Of a stretch of DNA of 33,630 bases, positions 1 through 10,128 are shown in pieces. A model generated the notes under the pieces. The model did no database searches. It saw only the letters and a list, made by a program, of their open reading frames with translations, and was not told the DNA's origin. The stretch's first letter is position 1; every line of letters begins with the position of its first letter. A program made the position numbers and the translations under genes. The stretch lies in assembly GCA_020536535.1 (NCBI GenBank), contig JAHLWZ010000175.1:1-33630 (forward strand), given 5' to 3'. The DNA is from Pelomyxa schiedti. Its lineage: Eukaryota > Evosea > Pelobiontida > Pelomyxidae.

Positions 1-24
1 GATATCAGAGACGTAGGTGCAGAC

Positions 25-60
25 ACATCAACCAGGACATCAACCTGGACATCAACCAAA
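25..60. repeat. three tandem 12-nt units
   Basis: Three consecutive copies of a 12-nt unit beginning ACATCAACC and ending AGG, TGG or AAA. They lie upstream of the TANGO2-like start codon. The stretch 1-182 otherwise shows no convincing gene; frame 1 stays open across it but has no recognisable protein signal. Confidence 0.7.
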
Positions 61-182
61 CCCGCGTCCCTGTACGCTGTACAAGATCCCTCTTTTCGCA
101 TTTTATTGTTCACCCGTGTATCTCGAAAAGAAACTGAAAAACAATCAATCGAACGTGCTGTGGGTTTTGAGCGAGACAGAAA

Positions 183-1224
183 ATGTGCATTATTGGGTTG
201 TGCCTCGGAGTCCACAAATTGTTTCCATTCATTTTGTGTTCGAATAGAGATGAGTTTGTTGTATGCCTTTTACCCTTTTTTTTTTCCCCCAATGCTTATG
301 AGACTAAGTATGGATAGGACAGGGGAAATGTGGGCACTTCTCCTGTTTTAAACAAGGAAACTGGAATTATTGCTGGGCGAGACACATTGAAAGGTGGTAC
401 TTGGTTGGGGCTTAACACTATCACAGGTGATCTTAACAATCAAAAAGTTTACCTCAGAACTCTTTAGGTCTTTTTTCAGCAGTAACCAATGTTAGGAGTG
501 GTACTGCAAAGCGAAGTAGGGGAATTCTAGTTTCTGATATATTGGGTAGTACACCAGCTGCTGAGATGTTGAAATATAAGTACCTGGATACAGTAATTCT
601 TGTGCTCCAACGTTCCACAGGCAGGAGTTCGCTGGGTTTAACCTTCTCTATGGAAGAGTTCTTGGTGATTCTAGCAACCCAAAGCCGGCATTGTACTATG
701 CAACCAATAGAGATCCTGATCACCCTGATAATACCACAACCCCCACTTTTCAAGACGGAGTATTTTCCATGGGAAATGACATCCTTGGAGAGGAGACAGT
801 CAAAGTCTACCTCCCAAATATATTTTTATCACTTAACCTACCTCAGGTTCCATATTTAACGAATGGGATAAAACGAGTTGTAGAACAGCACACCCAATGG
901 GATTCCACAAGTGCTGCAGCTGAAGGCCTTCGAAATTCTCTCGCAAACCTTATGAGTGATTCTTCAATTCCCTCACATTCATGGTTGAGAATAGTTGAAA
1001 AGTTTCTCCCTTTCTCAAGGGTACGACCTCTGCAGCCTGCCTTCCATACTTTCCTCTCCATCTTTGCCACCTTGAGTATTACTTTTTTGTTACTGTCACT
1101 ATTAATGACTTGTAGTATTGCCAGTAGGTTGTACCCACCAACTTTTTTCTTCTTAATAATAATCAGCAAGGCTATTCTGGGCAAGTACCGCGAGTTTTAT
1201 TTTAGCACTTGTTGTAGGGTTTAG
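183..1224 (+). CDS. TANGO2: TANGO2 / NRDE-family protein
   Basis: This is a member of the NRDE (TANGO2, Ser-rich/T10) family, proteins linked to Golgi organisation, haem and lipid handling whose exact chemistry is unsettled. The start at 183 gives the classic opening MCIIGLCLGVHKLF, followed by SNRDEFV, which names the family. Further family landmarks follow in order: AGRDTLKGGTWLGLN, FSAVTNVRSGTAKRSRG, FAGFNLLYG, and LYYATNRDPDHPDN. I place introns at 261-317, 427-467, 580-620 and 805-846 (57, 41, 41 and 42 nt). The last is phase 0, 3n long and stop-free, so the frame reads through it. The exon beginning at 847 continues with VPYLTNGIKRVVEQH and NLMSDSSIPSHS. The C-terminus is less certain: FATLSITFLLLS sits where the family has YGTRS-x-TVLL, and the hydrophobic tail to the stop at 1224 is unusual. 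About 260-275 codons, normal for the family. Confidence 0.88.
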
Positions 1225-1861
1225 TCACCACGTTGAGTTACAAAGAATATTTGTTGACATTCACCCGCCTTTCGTCGGGTTCTTACCCTCCTGGCGGTTT
1301 TCCACTGTAAACATTCCCCTTGTTCCCCCGCACCCCATCTAATACCAAATCAGGTATCCCAGACAATCATACTAGTATCTCGCGACGGAGAAGTATTCTA
1401 TTATTTCCGGAACACTATTAGCGGAGGTAAACCTGCACCAGACACACCATGGACAACACTGCGTGCACACACAGAACCACCCCCGACAAGAACAAGCGGC
1501 CATACTTAGATTCGGCGTTCAACGCAAGACTTTCCGTTGGACCTTTTTTCCTCTAATCTCCATAACCGGTAGTCAATCACAAAAAAACCGACCCATTCAA
1601 GGGAGTGAACAAAAGAAAACAAAGATAAGGGGAAAAAAAAAGAAACCAGGCCAAAGGCCGCACCGCCGCTGTGCGTCTCGAAACAACGCGACAAAACGAA
1701 AAACAAAACAAAAAAACGTAACAACTTCGAACCCCTCTAACTGTTTGTTGTCAAACAGGTAAAGGCCAAAGGGGGGGGAGTCGCTCTTTTTTTTTTTTTT
1801 TTTTCCGTAACAAGTCTGTACACTGACAAGGAGGATTGAAAAACATCCATACAACCTCAAA
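1225..1861. other. intergenic region and 5' leader of CudA-like gene 1
   Basis: No gene is seen in these 637 nt. The stretch holds a short hairpin near 1264-1281 (ACCCG / CGGGT arms), a long A-rich patch around 1575-1725, a run of eight G at 1771-1778 and 18 T at 1787-1804. A stem-loop at 1741-1758 is listed separately. Open frames here are low-complexity Lys/Asn-rich reads of the A tracts and look non-coding. Confidence 0.6.
1741..1758. repeat. perfect 7-bp inverted repeat upstream of CudA-like gene 1
   Basis: CTGTTTG and CAAACAG arms separated by TTGT form a perfect inverted repeat 103 nt before the ATG at 1862. It could be a DNA operator or an RNA stem-loop in the leader; the sequence alone does not decide. 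Confidence 0.45.
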
Positions 1862-3858
1862 ATGTCTGCCAATCAAATTAGTTTGCAGCAATTCCAACTT
1901 CTTCAGCAACAATTCGCACTTCAGCCGCTCACTCCTCAGACACCGACGCCACAACAACTCCGAATGTTGGCGTGCCAGCAGCAACAACTGGTACAGCAAC
2001 AACAGCAACAATTACAACAACAGGCACAACCACAGCCGCCCCAGCAGCAGCAGGCGTCCCATAATCCCACCCCGTCGGCCCCCCTGCCTTGTCCCTCCAC
2101 AACTTCTCCTCTCAATGGATGCCCCTCGTCGTCGACATCATCCTCCTCATCGTCGACGATTACATCAACCGGCACATCATCACCTCCCTCGTCCTCAACA
2201 TCGTCACCGTCTCTAAGTTCTAATTCTGGAGCCGGAGGAGGAACTTCACCTGTTTTGAACCAAATAGGTAACCAACCACTCACTCCACACTCTATTGCTA
2301 TGCAGCTACAGCAACTGCAGCAATTGCAATTGCAACTTTTGAATTCACAGAAGCAGCAACTGCAACAGCAGCAGCAAACATCACCTCTTCAGTCCACTCT
2401 GGCATCACAACCACAATCACAAACACAGCCTTCACCACAACAATCACCACCAACTCCTTTGCCAACTCCTATCACACAGCAGACAGCACCCTCCACCCCT
2501 ATACTCAGCTCTGCTGCCCCTCCTGCCCTTCCCCTGGCCCCACTTCCTGCACTTTCACCTCAGGCTCCTTTGTCATCTTCCCCGGCGTACCACGTCATTC
2601 AGCATCAGCTTTTGCGCCATCTTGTCATTCTCAAACAGCAAGCTGCTGCAGAAGAACGATTTGCAAAAAATGGAATACAGAAGAACGTTCATGTGGTTGT
2701 CAAGAATAGTCCTTTTGTTGTTCAAGTTGGCCAGAACCCTCAAGCCCAGCTACCACACTTTGACCTAAGCAGGGTTGCGTTTGAGTGTAGCTTGGTCTAT
2801 GATACTGATGTTCCTGATCCACAGCTGTCTAATCAGCCTGCCAAGGTTTGAGTGTACTGTACTTTCTTCCTTCTCACCTAAGTAGTATGTTGACTTTGTA
2901 CGAGTCAAACCTATGGAATTCAAAGCTGTCCCAACTGAGCGGGGGGACCAAGTTTCTGTAGAATTACGCATAAAAGTACTAACCAGCCAACATGAGGATA
3001 TGTTCTTCAGGTGAATTTTGTATTCCTCTAGTAAAAAAACTCAACTGTAAACTAGAGTTCTTATCCAGGGCCTTGATCCCATAACAAGAACACCAATTAC
3101 AAATCTCAGGATTTATACTGAGCCTATCAAAGTAATAAGCAAACCTGAACAAATCAAAAGAAGGTGAAAATTCGCCTGTGTTCTACATCATACTGATTCC
3201 TTCAGGTTGGCAGAAGACACTGTATCTGACACAAAAACGTACATCCAATCACAGTAATATGTATTCTTACTTGATTCAGTCCCAGAATAATGACCAGCTC
3301 TTCAATGCCAGTTTCCGCTCCAAGGAAAAGGAACATGAACGAGTCCCTTGTTGACTCCCTTGGTCGTATCGAGCAGCAGCAACAGCAACATGGGAAAATG
3401 TTAGAACAAATTCTGGAGATGCAACAGCAAATTTCCCCAGCAAAGAGACCTTGCCTAGCACTCCCATCCTCAACAAAGAGTGAGTTCTTTACCCTACTGT
3501 CATGTGTCTAAATTGCATAAAGGTTGTGAATCAGAAATGGAATTCAGTGCTGCTTTTAGTTGCTTGCTTAAGTCATACAGTGCCCTTGACAGAGATCACA
3601 GGGCAGTTGCAGTCCGGCACTTAGTCCGGACTGTTAATCCCTCTGACTTTGATAACCTCTCAGAGATGATAGACATGCTAAATGCCGGTCAGTTTTTGCT
3701 ACTCTGTTGCTTTTTTACCCACTAATCCCGATACAGAAGGGCTCAAAAAAGAGCTAGGACAAGCAATTCCCCCAACTACAACAACACTACCAGCCCTCAA
3801 TTGTGAGTTTGAGGAATTCTGTAGAGACTTTGCCACAACTCAGTCATACTACTTTTGA
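1862..3858 (+). CDS. CudA-like transcription factor 1
   Basis: Probable nuclear DNA-binding regulator. Residues 1-250 are low-complexity Gln, Ser and Pro runs. A conserved core follows: VVVKNSPFVVQVGQ, FECSLVYD, DFVRVKPMEFKAV, IKVLTSQHEDMFFRV and IKVISKPEQIKRR. This order, ending in a basic stretch and then RKRNMNESLVDSLGRIEQ with a Gln-rich coiled coil, matches what I recall of Dictyostelium CudA and its amoebozoan relatives. The name is from memory and unchecked. The seven exons are separated by introns at 2846-2885, 3011-3055, 3164-3205, 3239-3279, 3480-3522 and 3688-3736, all 40-49 nt. A C-terminal helical segment (SAAFSCLLKSYSALDRDHRA) follows, with stop TGA at 3856-3858. A paralogue lies at 29400-31304 and shares the core, especially VLTSQHED and VISK. 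If not CudA, it is still an Ig-fold-like DNA-binding family member. Confidence 0.75.
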
Positions 3859-3925
3859 ATACCTCCGCCTATGTAATTTAAGACACTCCCCATCATGTTT
3901 TTCCCCAAAGAAGTTTTATTTTTCC

Positions 3926-6396
3926 TCACGGAAGTTGGTGCTGGGTTGATGGTTTTTTGTTGAGGTTTTGGATGGCCTGGGAAAGAGCAGTGATCATGTC
4001 ATTCTTGCCAGTTTGGGAAGAGGCACGCAGAAGGAGACTTGCTTCACCAGAGTGGACTTCCAATGCGTTGTTGAGTGTCATGCCCATCACTTCTGCATGT
4101 GCACAAACAAGTGCGCGAGTTTTAAGTTAGAGTGAGTCACTCCTGACAATAAACAAAGACCATTTCTACCTTGACCATCGGGAATGTCTCGCAGCCTCGC
4201 TCCGGCCAAGTTTGCTTTGGCACACAGGAACATAGTGCCTTTTTTTGTTTTCTCAGTGAAGAGCAGCATGTCAGTGAGAAGGTAGTATGTGGTGTTTCGT
4301 TGTGTTTGCCCTCCAACATCAATTATGGATATCTCACCCTCCCTGTTCACAGTTGAGTATAACTTATTTAAAAAAAAACCCAGAGACACCTTATTATGAA
4401 GCGCTCAGGTGCAAGTAGATTCTACATGGAATGAGTGCCAGAGTCATCAAGTCTTGTTTACCATACATACATTTATTTTTGGTACAAGTTGTTTTGACAA
4501 GTTTTTGAGATCTTCTCGTTTTTGTTCTTCCCGTTCTTGATAGTCCTTGGGTGGTATAAGTCTAAAAAAAAAAAAAGAACAGGATTACCTGTTCCATGTT
4601 GATCTCCTCACATATTTGGTGGGTATGTGCTACACAAGGACACAGAAACCTTTGGTCTGGGTGCATTGGATGCGTTACATGGCTTAGTTTCTGGACATTC
4701 TAAAAAAAACTTGATAAGGTTTTTAGTGATCACCTTGAGAAGTAAGAAATAGCGAGGTAGCCTCTGAACAGGTTGGATTAAGAAAGATGTTATGTCATTT
4801 CCAGTCGTTCCACACAGTTTTCCCTCCAGTACCTTTACCTTTGTTAATCCGACTTTTAGGGTTTTTCAGTATACAGATAGAACTTCTTTAAATCTTTTAT
4901 TCTTTTCCGAGCATTTGTGCAGAGTTTTGATGGCGAGTCGATAATTGACAATGTATTCTTTATGTATCCGAGAGAAATCAACATGCGTTATCTACAGTAA
5001 GTGTGAGGTGGGCTCACTTTGGAAGAAGTACATGTTCAAGAAGAATATCCCCAATAATTTGAGCAGGCCTCCAGCTCGAAATTCTTGGTTCTAGATTCTT
5101 AACAAGTCTTTCACTTTGCTGAAGTATTATAGCTGACTTGTGAAAAATCTTAAAAAGGGGTTAATTGTGGCTAAACTTAGGGGATAAACATCAAAAATAT
5201 TGTGCGGAGAGATAATAGGTTTGCCAGTATTCACAGCTTCTTGAAAGTGTAATCTAAAAACCTAAATTCCCTGTGTGAGAGGAATCTTTACACTGAAGGA
5301 AAAAAAGTAACCTGAAGTGCCTTCAAGGCAGAAATGTAAGATTGCTCTGTTGTATAAAGTTCAAAGACAATATTCTTCCTGTTTTCGTCTGTTCTCAAGT
5401 TGGTAGGCCTTAATACATTGTGTGCGTACTCATTTCTTTTAGTTCGCGGCGCACTAGCCAAGATTTCACTGCTGCAGCAATTAAAGATGCTGCTTGTTCC
5501 TGTCGAATGCTTTCTTCAGTTGGAAGTGGCAACGGTGGGGGGGGATAGGCAATGATTCCAGCTGCCTGGGATAGAAATAAGGCAGGAAAGGAAAGGGGAG
5601 ATTACCTTCTGAACAGAGGAGCAGGGGGCACTCCGCCTTCTTCCATGTGTGAAAGGAGACCCAGGGCAAGGTGGGTCAGTTACACCGCCAGCTGTTTACG
5701 TTTAGAAACTTTCATATTAACAGGAACCAATACCACTTTGTAATACAAGTGCTTTGTCAGTCTTGGTCAATTGAACTGGAGAAAGAGGTTGAAGGAGTGG
5801 GTCACCTAAGGCACGTCTGGGAGTAGCAAGAGGACATGATGGTGACTGAATATCATTCACAGGCTTTGAGTTGTTGAGAGTGGCACGGAGGAGAGCATTC
5901 TCTATTCATTAGTTGGGTGAATATCAAACAGAACAATCAGACCAGCTTTAACAATTTTATAGGCCTCCTGTGCTAAATGAACTTCAGACTGTAAAAATCT
6001 GACCACTGACTGAAGTATTACTCCAAATACAAATGGTGTATTGCAAGAGAGTCAAAAACCTCGAACTACACAATTGATATCGTGTTCAGAGTGCCTTGCA
6101 AGTAAATCTCGCAACACTTCGTCTATTTGCCCAGCGGAAAATGACTCGTGTCGTGGGCTAACTTTTTCTTCCGCTGCATTCGCGTCGTTGGGCGTTGGAC
6201 TGTTATTGCCAGTTGTACGTAGGAGAGCCGCGCCACGAGGGGTGAAAACGAGTGAATCGTGACCCACGTAAGATGACACAAACTGAGGCAGCGTTACGTC
6301 GACATTGCTGCAGGAGCGACGCGCACAATGCATAGTGAGGGGCGGAGGCGGATCTAGAGATCCCGGTGTGAACTGCATTATGTTGCCAGGCCACAT
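3926..6396 (-). CDS. RhoGEF with IQ motif, DH and PH domains
   Basis: Guanine nucleotide exchange factor for Rho/Rac GTPases, acting at membranes and the actin cortex. ATG at 6396 opens MWPGNIMQFTPGSL. A Ser/Thr/Pro linker is followed by an IQ motif (SLIAAAVKSWLVRRELKEM, about 5430-5500), which usually binds calmodulin or a light chain. The DH domain follows: NIVFELYTTEQSYISAL (CR1), IISPHNIFD, LVKNLEPRISSW, YIVNYRLAIKTLHKC, and CR3 FLIQPVQRLPRYFLLL near 4745-4790. The PH domain lies around 4100-4400 (EISIIDVGGQTQRNTTYYLL, then LLFTEKTKKG). The C-terminus ends NKKPSTQHQLP with TGA at 3926-3928. At least eight short introns are needed; those I placed are 39-50 nt, with 41 the commonest. Only 67 nt separate its stop from that of the convergent CudA-like gene. 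Gene identity is firm; some exon edges are approximate. Confidence 0.87.
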
Positions 6397-6601
6397 TTTT
6401 TTTAATGTTGTGCAGAAACAAAGATGGAGCCATCACCGCGCAATGCCCCTGCAGGGAACTACAGCTTTCGCCTAACAAACAATTTAGCTTTTTAGCTTTT
6501 ACTGTTGGTGTTGGTTGGTAAAGCGAAAAAAAAAGCTCGTTTATTCGTCACAGGGTTGCACGTGAGTGCCAAAATAAAGTAAACTGGAAGCAGGCAATGG
6601 C

Positions 6602-9600
6602 TCAGCTGAGGCTTGGTCTGGGATTTTTGGAGTGTGACAAATCAAACTTAAGGTCTTGCAACCACAGCAGCTTCTGGAGGTAGTTGTTGCACACAAAGCA
6701 GTGAACCTTCTTCTTCTTGAAGAGCTTTGCTCCCACCTCCAGCTCAAACCCCATAGGGAACTTGGAGGAGTCACTTACAACTGCGGAGGATAAATCCACA
6801 ATAACCAGCTTGCACCTTCCAAACAGCGAGGCCGGCCGGGCATAAAACAAGTGAGAGGGGGTCAGCAGTGTGTATGTCTCTTGTGCTTTTCCTTTGTCCA
6901 GCACAACTTGTAGAGTTTCGTCCCTGATTACTTTCACGCCAGTGGGCAGTGCTGCGGAAAGGCTGGGGTCATTCATATCGGTCTCGCATAGTGAGCACAG
7001 ATGTTCTATCTTTTGCGCGTGGGCTACCGATGCATTTATTTCCGCAATGAGTCCTTGGGTGAAAGTGATACAGGAATCGAGGGCTTCGTGTTCTTCAGTG
7101 TTTTCGTGAGGCACGAGCTTCTGCATCTCACGCAGTAGCAATGGATATCTGTAGGAAAAGAGTATTTCAAGGATTACTTGTTTTCACTTTAACTTAATTT
7201 CATTTTATGCTAAAAAGTGGGAGACACCTGCAAATTCTTTGGACCGGTTTGATGAGGTAGCCCTTCAAATCTAGTGACTTGCATTCCGGTCTTTGCTTAC
7301 AGGCAATGAGAAACTCATGAAACTTTGGGTTTTTATCCAGAGCGTCTATCGTTTGCAAGACCTTTGATATGCCTTAAAACTTTGTTAAGTCAAACTGGTA
7401 CACACCACATCTTGACCGCTGCAATATACCGAATAAGCCTTGGTAATCTCCTCCTGGAGGGATATAAAAGCATTTCCTACTGGAGGAGGGGTGTGTGGCT
7501 GAGCCTTCAATATCGCTGAGGCTTCTTGAAGTTTTACAAGCAGCTGTCTGCAAGAGATAAGTCCAAGCTTTCAGGCAATGTGCATACTTGTTCACTGGTG
7601 GAAGATCTCGAATATTGATGAATATTGTTGAAATATCTTTCTCTGTAACAAAATCTACAGTTTCCAGAGGTGTTAAAAATACAGAGATGATTATCTCGAG
7701 ATCTGCAACATAATTTTCCTGTGGAGTTTATTTCGTTATTGCGCGTTTTGTTTTGATCAAGCCACCTCTGTAAAGCAAAGCTCTTGCATTACATGTAAGC
7801 GGGATCTCTCAAGCTCATTGAGGGTGGAGTCCTATATGAAGAATAGTCAGAGTAGATGAGGAAATTTTTTTCGGAAGCACCTCGGGTTCATCAGGGACGA
7901 AAAATGCTTGTGATGAAGAAGTTCTAGTCACAAAATCCTGGGAAGTATGTAAATTACAATTCCAGGAGATGACGAGCTTACCCCTGATGATGTATTGATG
8001 GGAGTTGCTGAAGTGGATGCCTGTGGTTGTACTTGGGGTGTGGAGGGAAGTGGAGGGGTAACGGACTGTGTTGTTGAAGTTGTGTTTGGGCTGGGTGGTA
8101 CTGCTGGAAGCGGATGCGATGGTCTCGATGGCGGGGGAGGCAGTGCGTGGGCTGGAGGTCTTGGTGGTTTTGCCGGTGCTACTACTTTTGGTGTATCAGA
8201 CCTGGGCAAATCTGCTGGGTTTGCATCACATACAGGATTTGTGATGGGAGTCGATGCACTCATGTCGTTGCCGTTTGCCATATCCTTCTGTGGATCTGAA
8301 TCGGATCGGGGCCGCAGAGCAGATTTAGGGGGCTCAGATAGCCGGTTGTGTCTTAGCGTCGTACTGGTGTGATGTGTGGAAGGAAGCTTGTCCTGTGGGG
8401 TTGGGGGAAGTGGTGCAGATGGTGGTGCTGGGGGGGTAGCTGTATGTGAGGATGTGGGAGTACGGGGTGCCTCTTTCTTCTGTGGTGGTGGCGGTGGTGG
8501 TGGTTGTGCGGGAATGACGCGTCTCGAAGCTTGTGCTTGTTGGGCGTGGGAGGTTGATGGGGAGTTTACTTCCCCAGTTGATGGTGTGCCAGTGGCACCA
8601 CTTGGCGTAGAAGGCAATTGTTGGGTGGTCTCTTTCGGTATTGGGATTTCTCCTTTTACTGGTGTTTCTTTTGGCGCGGGGGTTTCTTTTGGTGTGGGAC
8701 TTTCTTTATGGGTTGGCTCCTTTTGTGTTGGAGCTGTTTCTTTCTGAGCAGGAGGTTCTTTGTGTACTGGCACCTCTTTCAAAGTCTGAGTTTCTTTTGG
8801 CGTAGAACCAGAGCTCTCTTTTGGTGTGGTTTCTTTTTGTGCAGGAGGTGGAGGAGGTGGGTTTGCCGGTGAAGAGTCAGAGCGTCTGCGCGTTTTCGTT
8901 TTGGCTGAGGGTGATGCAGGGACTGTTATTGAACTCTGAGCCGGAGCAGTAGAGCTATTATTATTCTGTGATGCAGGAGGAGTGCTGCTACTACTGCTAG
9001 TGTGAGACGAGGTGGTGAGTGGGTTATTATTGGTAGTCGTAGTTGCACTGGCATTAGCAGAAGCAGAAGCCAAATTCGGAGTCTGCAGACTCACAGGCGA
9101 TGAACTAGGCGCCGGGAGAAGCGATGTGGATTTTCCGCAGGCGGTGCAGAATTTAGCCTTTGGGAGAAGAGTGGCATCGCAAAACTTGCAGGTGCACGAG
9201 TCCTTGGGAGGAGGCGCGGCCACCACCGGCTTCTGAGTGTTCGAAGTACCGCAGCCAGTGCAGAATTTGAACGAGATCGGCACCATTGCCTTGCACTTTG
9301 GGCAAGGGTTGGTCGCGACTTGTGGGATCCCCGGCGATGGCGAAGTGGCTGGAGAGGGCGTCGAAGTCGGTGTTGATGTTGCCGCTGATGTGGATGTTGA
9401 TGTGGTTTTTTCGGAACCAGAAGGTGGTGGTGTTGATGGTGGTGTGTGTGCTGCGACCGGGGTTCCAAGTGACCCACATAAGGAGCAGTACCTTGGGGAA
9501 ATTTGTTCGTTGGGGGGAAAGGGGAAAAGACAGAAAAAAAAAGTTCCTTTAACACAATGCAGGCAGGGGAGGGAGAGGAGGTATTATGGGGAGCGGGTGC

Positions 9601-9659
9601 GTTTGATTTTAATTTATGTACTTGTGGGCGACTTTGCAATGGCAACGGGTGCATTCCAT
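6602..9659 (-). CDS. zinc-ribbon, proline-rich RhoGEF (DH-PH)
   Basis: Second Rho exchange factor, read in the same direction and immediately upstream of the IQ RhoGEF. Exon 1 (9622-9659) encodes MECTRCHCKVAHK and joins across a 130-nt intron (9492-9621) to YCSLCG, completing a CxxC...CxxC zinc ribbon. Two more follow: CPKCKAMVPISFKFCTGCG and CKFCDATLLPKAKFCTACG. About 400 residues of Ser/Pro/Lys-rich sequence come next, with KE-containing repeats (8628-8850) and polyproline runs typical of SH3 or profilin ligands. The DH domain is spread over short exons: VMQELCFTE, ENYVADLEIIISVFLTPLE, IFINIRDLPPVN, and GYLIKPVQRICRYPLLLRE. The PH domain (6640-6960) includes YTLLTPSHLFYARP and FELEVGAKLFKKKKVHCFVC. 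Stop at 6602. Introns include 7938-7981 (44 nt). Roughly 900 residues. That the zinc-ribbon and DH-PH halves form one gene is inferred from compatible phases. Confidence 0.82.
8628..8850 (-). repeat. imperfect KE/PKE tandem repeat inside the zinc-ribbon RhoGEF
   Basis: About ten degenerate units of 5-8 residues with the core (P)KE-x-(T/P/S)-P: examples are KETAPTQ, KEPTH, KESPTP, KETPAP and KETPVK. The charge pattern suggests a disordered spacer between the zinc ribbons and the DH domain. Repeat number could vary between strains. Confidence 0.7.
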
Positions 9660-10128
9660 CTCGTTCACGCTACTTCAACCTTTGTTTTTTTTGTGAAATT
9701 TGGATCTCTTCAAAATCGTGATCGCGAGTTCCCATTTTCCCAGTCACCCCCGAATTTCCCATTCTCTCATCGAACTCAGCACTCCCACACTCGTGTCTCC
9801 CCCGACGCCCTTTAGCACATGTGGCCGAGCCATTGATTGATGCCCTCCAGGAGAGTCACGGTCAGATCTGTTGTAACTGGCTCAGTCCCAGCTGGTTTCG
9901 AGAGGCGTTGGCCGCCTTGCGTCGCTCCCTACACAGTCATCACCCCTTCACGAGGAAGAAGAACACTTCGTAGCACAGCAGCCATCCACTTTGACAGCAG
10001 TACCCTCATTCACCGACCCCACAACAACATCAACGCCAACAATATCAACATCAACACTCGCCGCAACAACCCCGAAATCCAAACACCCCGCCTCCTACCT
10101 CCCATTATCGTCGTCTGACACATCGATA
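9660..10128. other. divergent promoter region, RhoGEF / sulfurase-like gene
   Basis: The 469 nt between the RhoGEF ATG (9659, minus) and the first ATG of the sulfurase-like gene (10129, plus). The frame upstream of 10129 is open from about 9991, but only from a TTG, and reads as Thr/Ser-rich low complexity, so it is more likely 5' leader than coding. I see no clear TATA box or strong palindrome. Confidence 0.5.

Noticed and set aside
1264-1281. rho-independent-like terminator after the TANGO2-like gene
   Set aside because: The stem is only five base pairs with no T run, and the genome is eukaryotic.
8376-8747. long Gly/Val-rich plus-strand frames opposite the RhoGEF
   Set aside because: They are the complement of Pro/Ser/Thr-rich coding sequence and carry no motif.
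9991-10128. N-terminal extension of the sulfurase-like protein from 9991
   Set aside because: The codon at 9991 is TTG; the first ATG in frame is 10129 and the upstream part is Thr/Ser low complexity.
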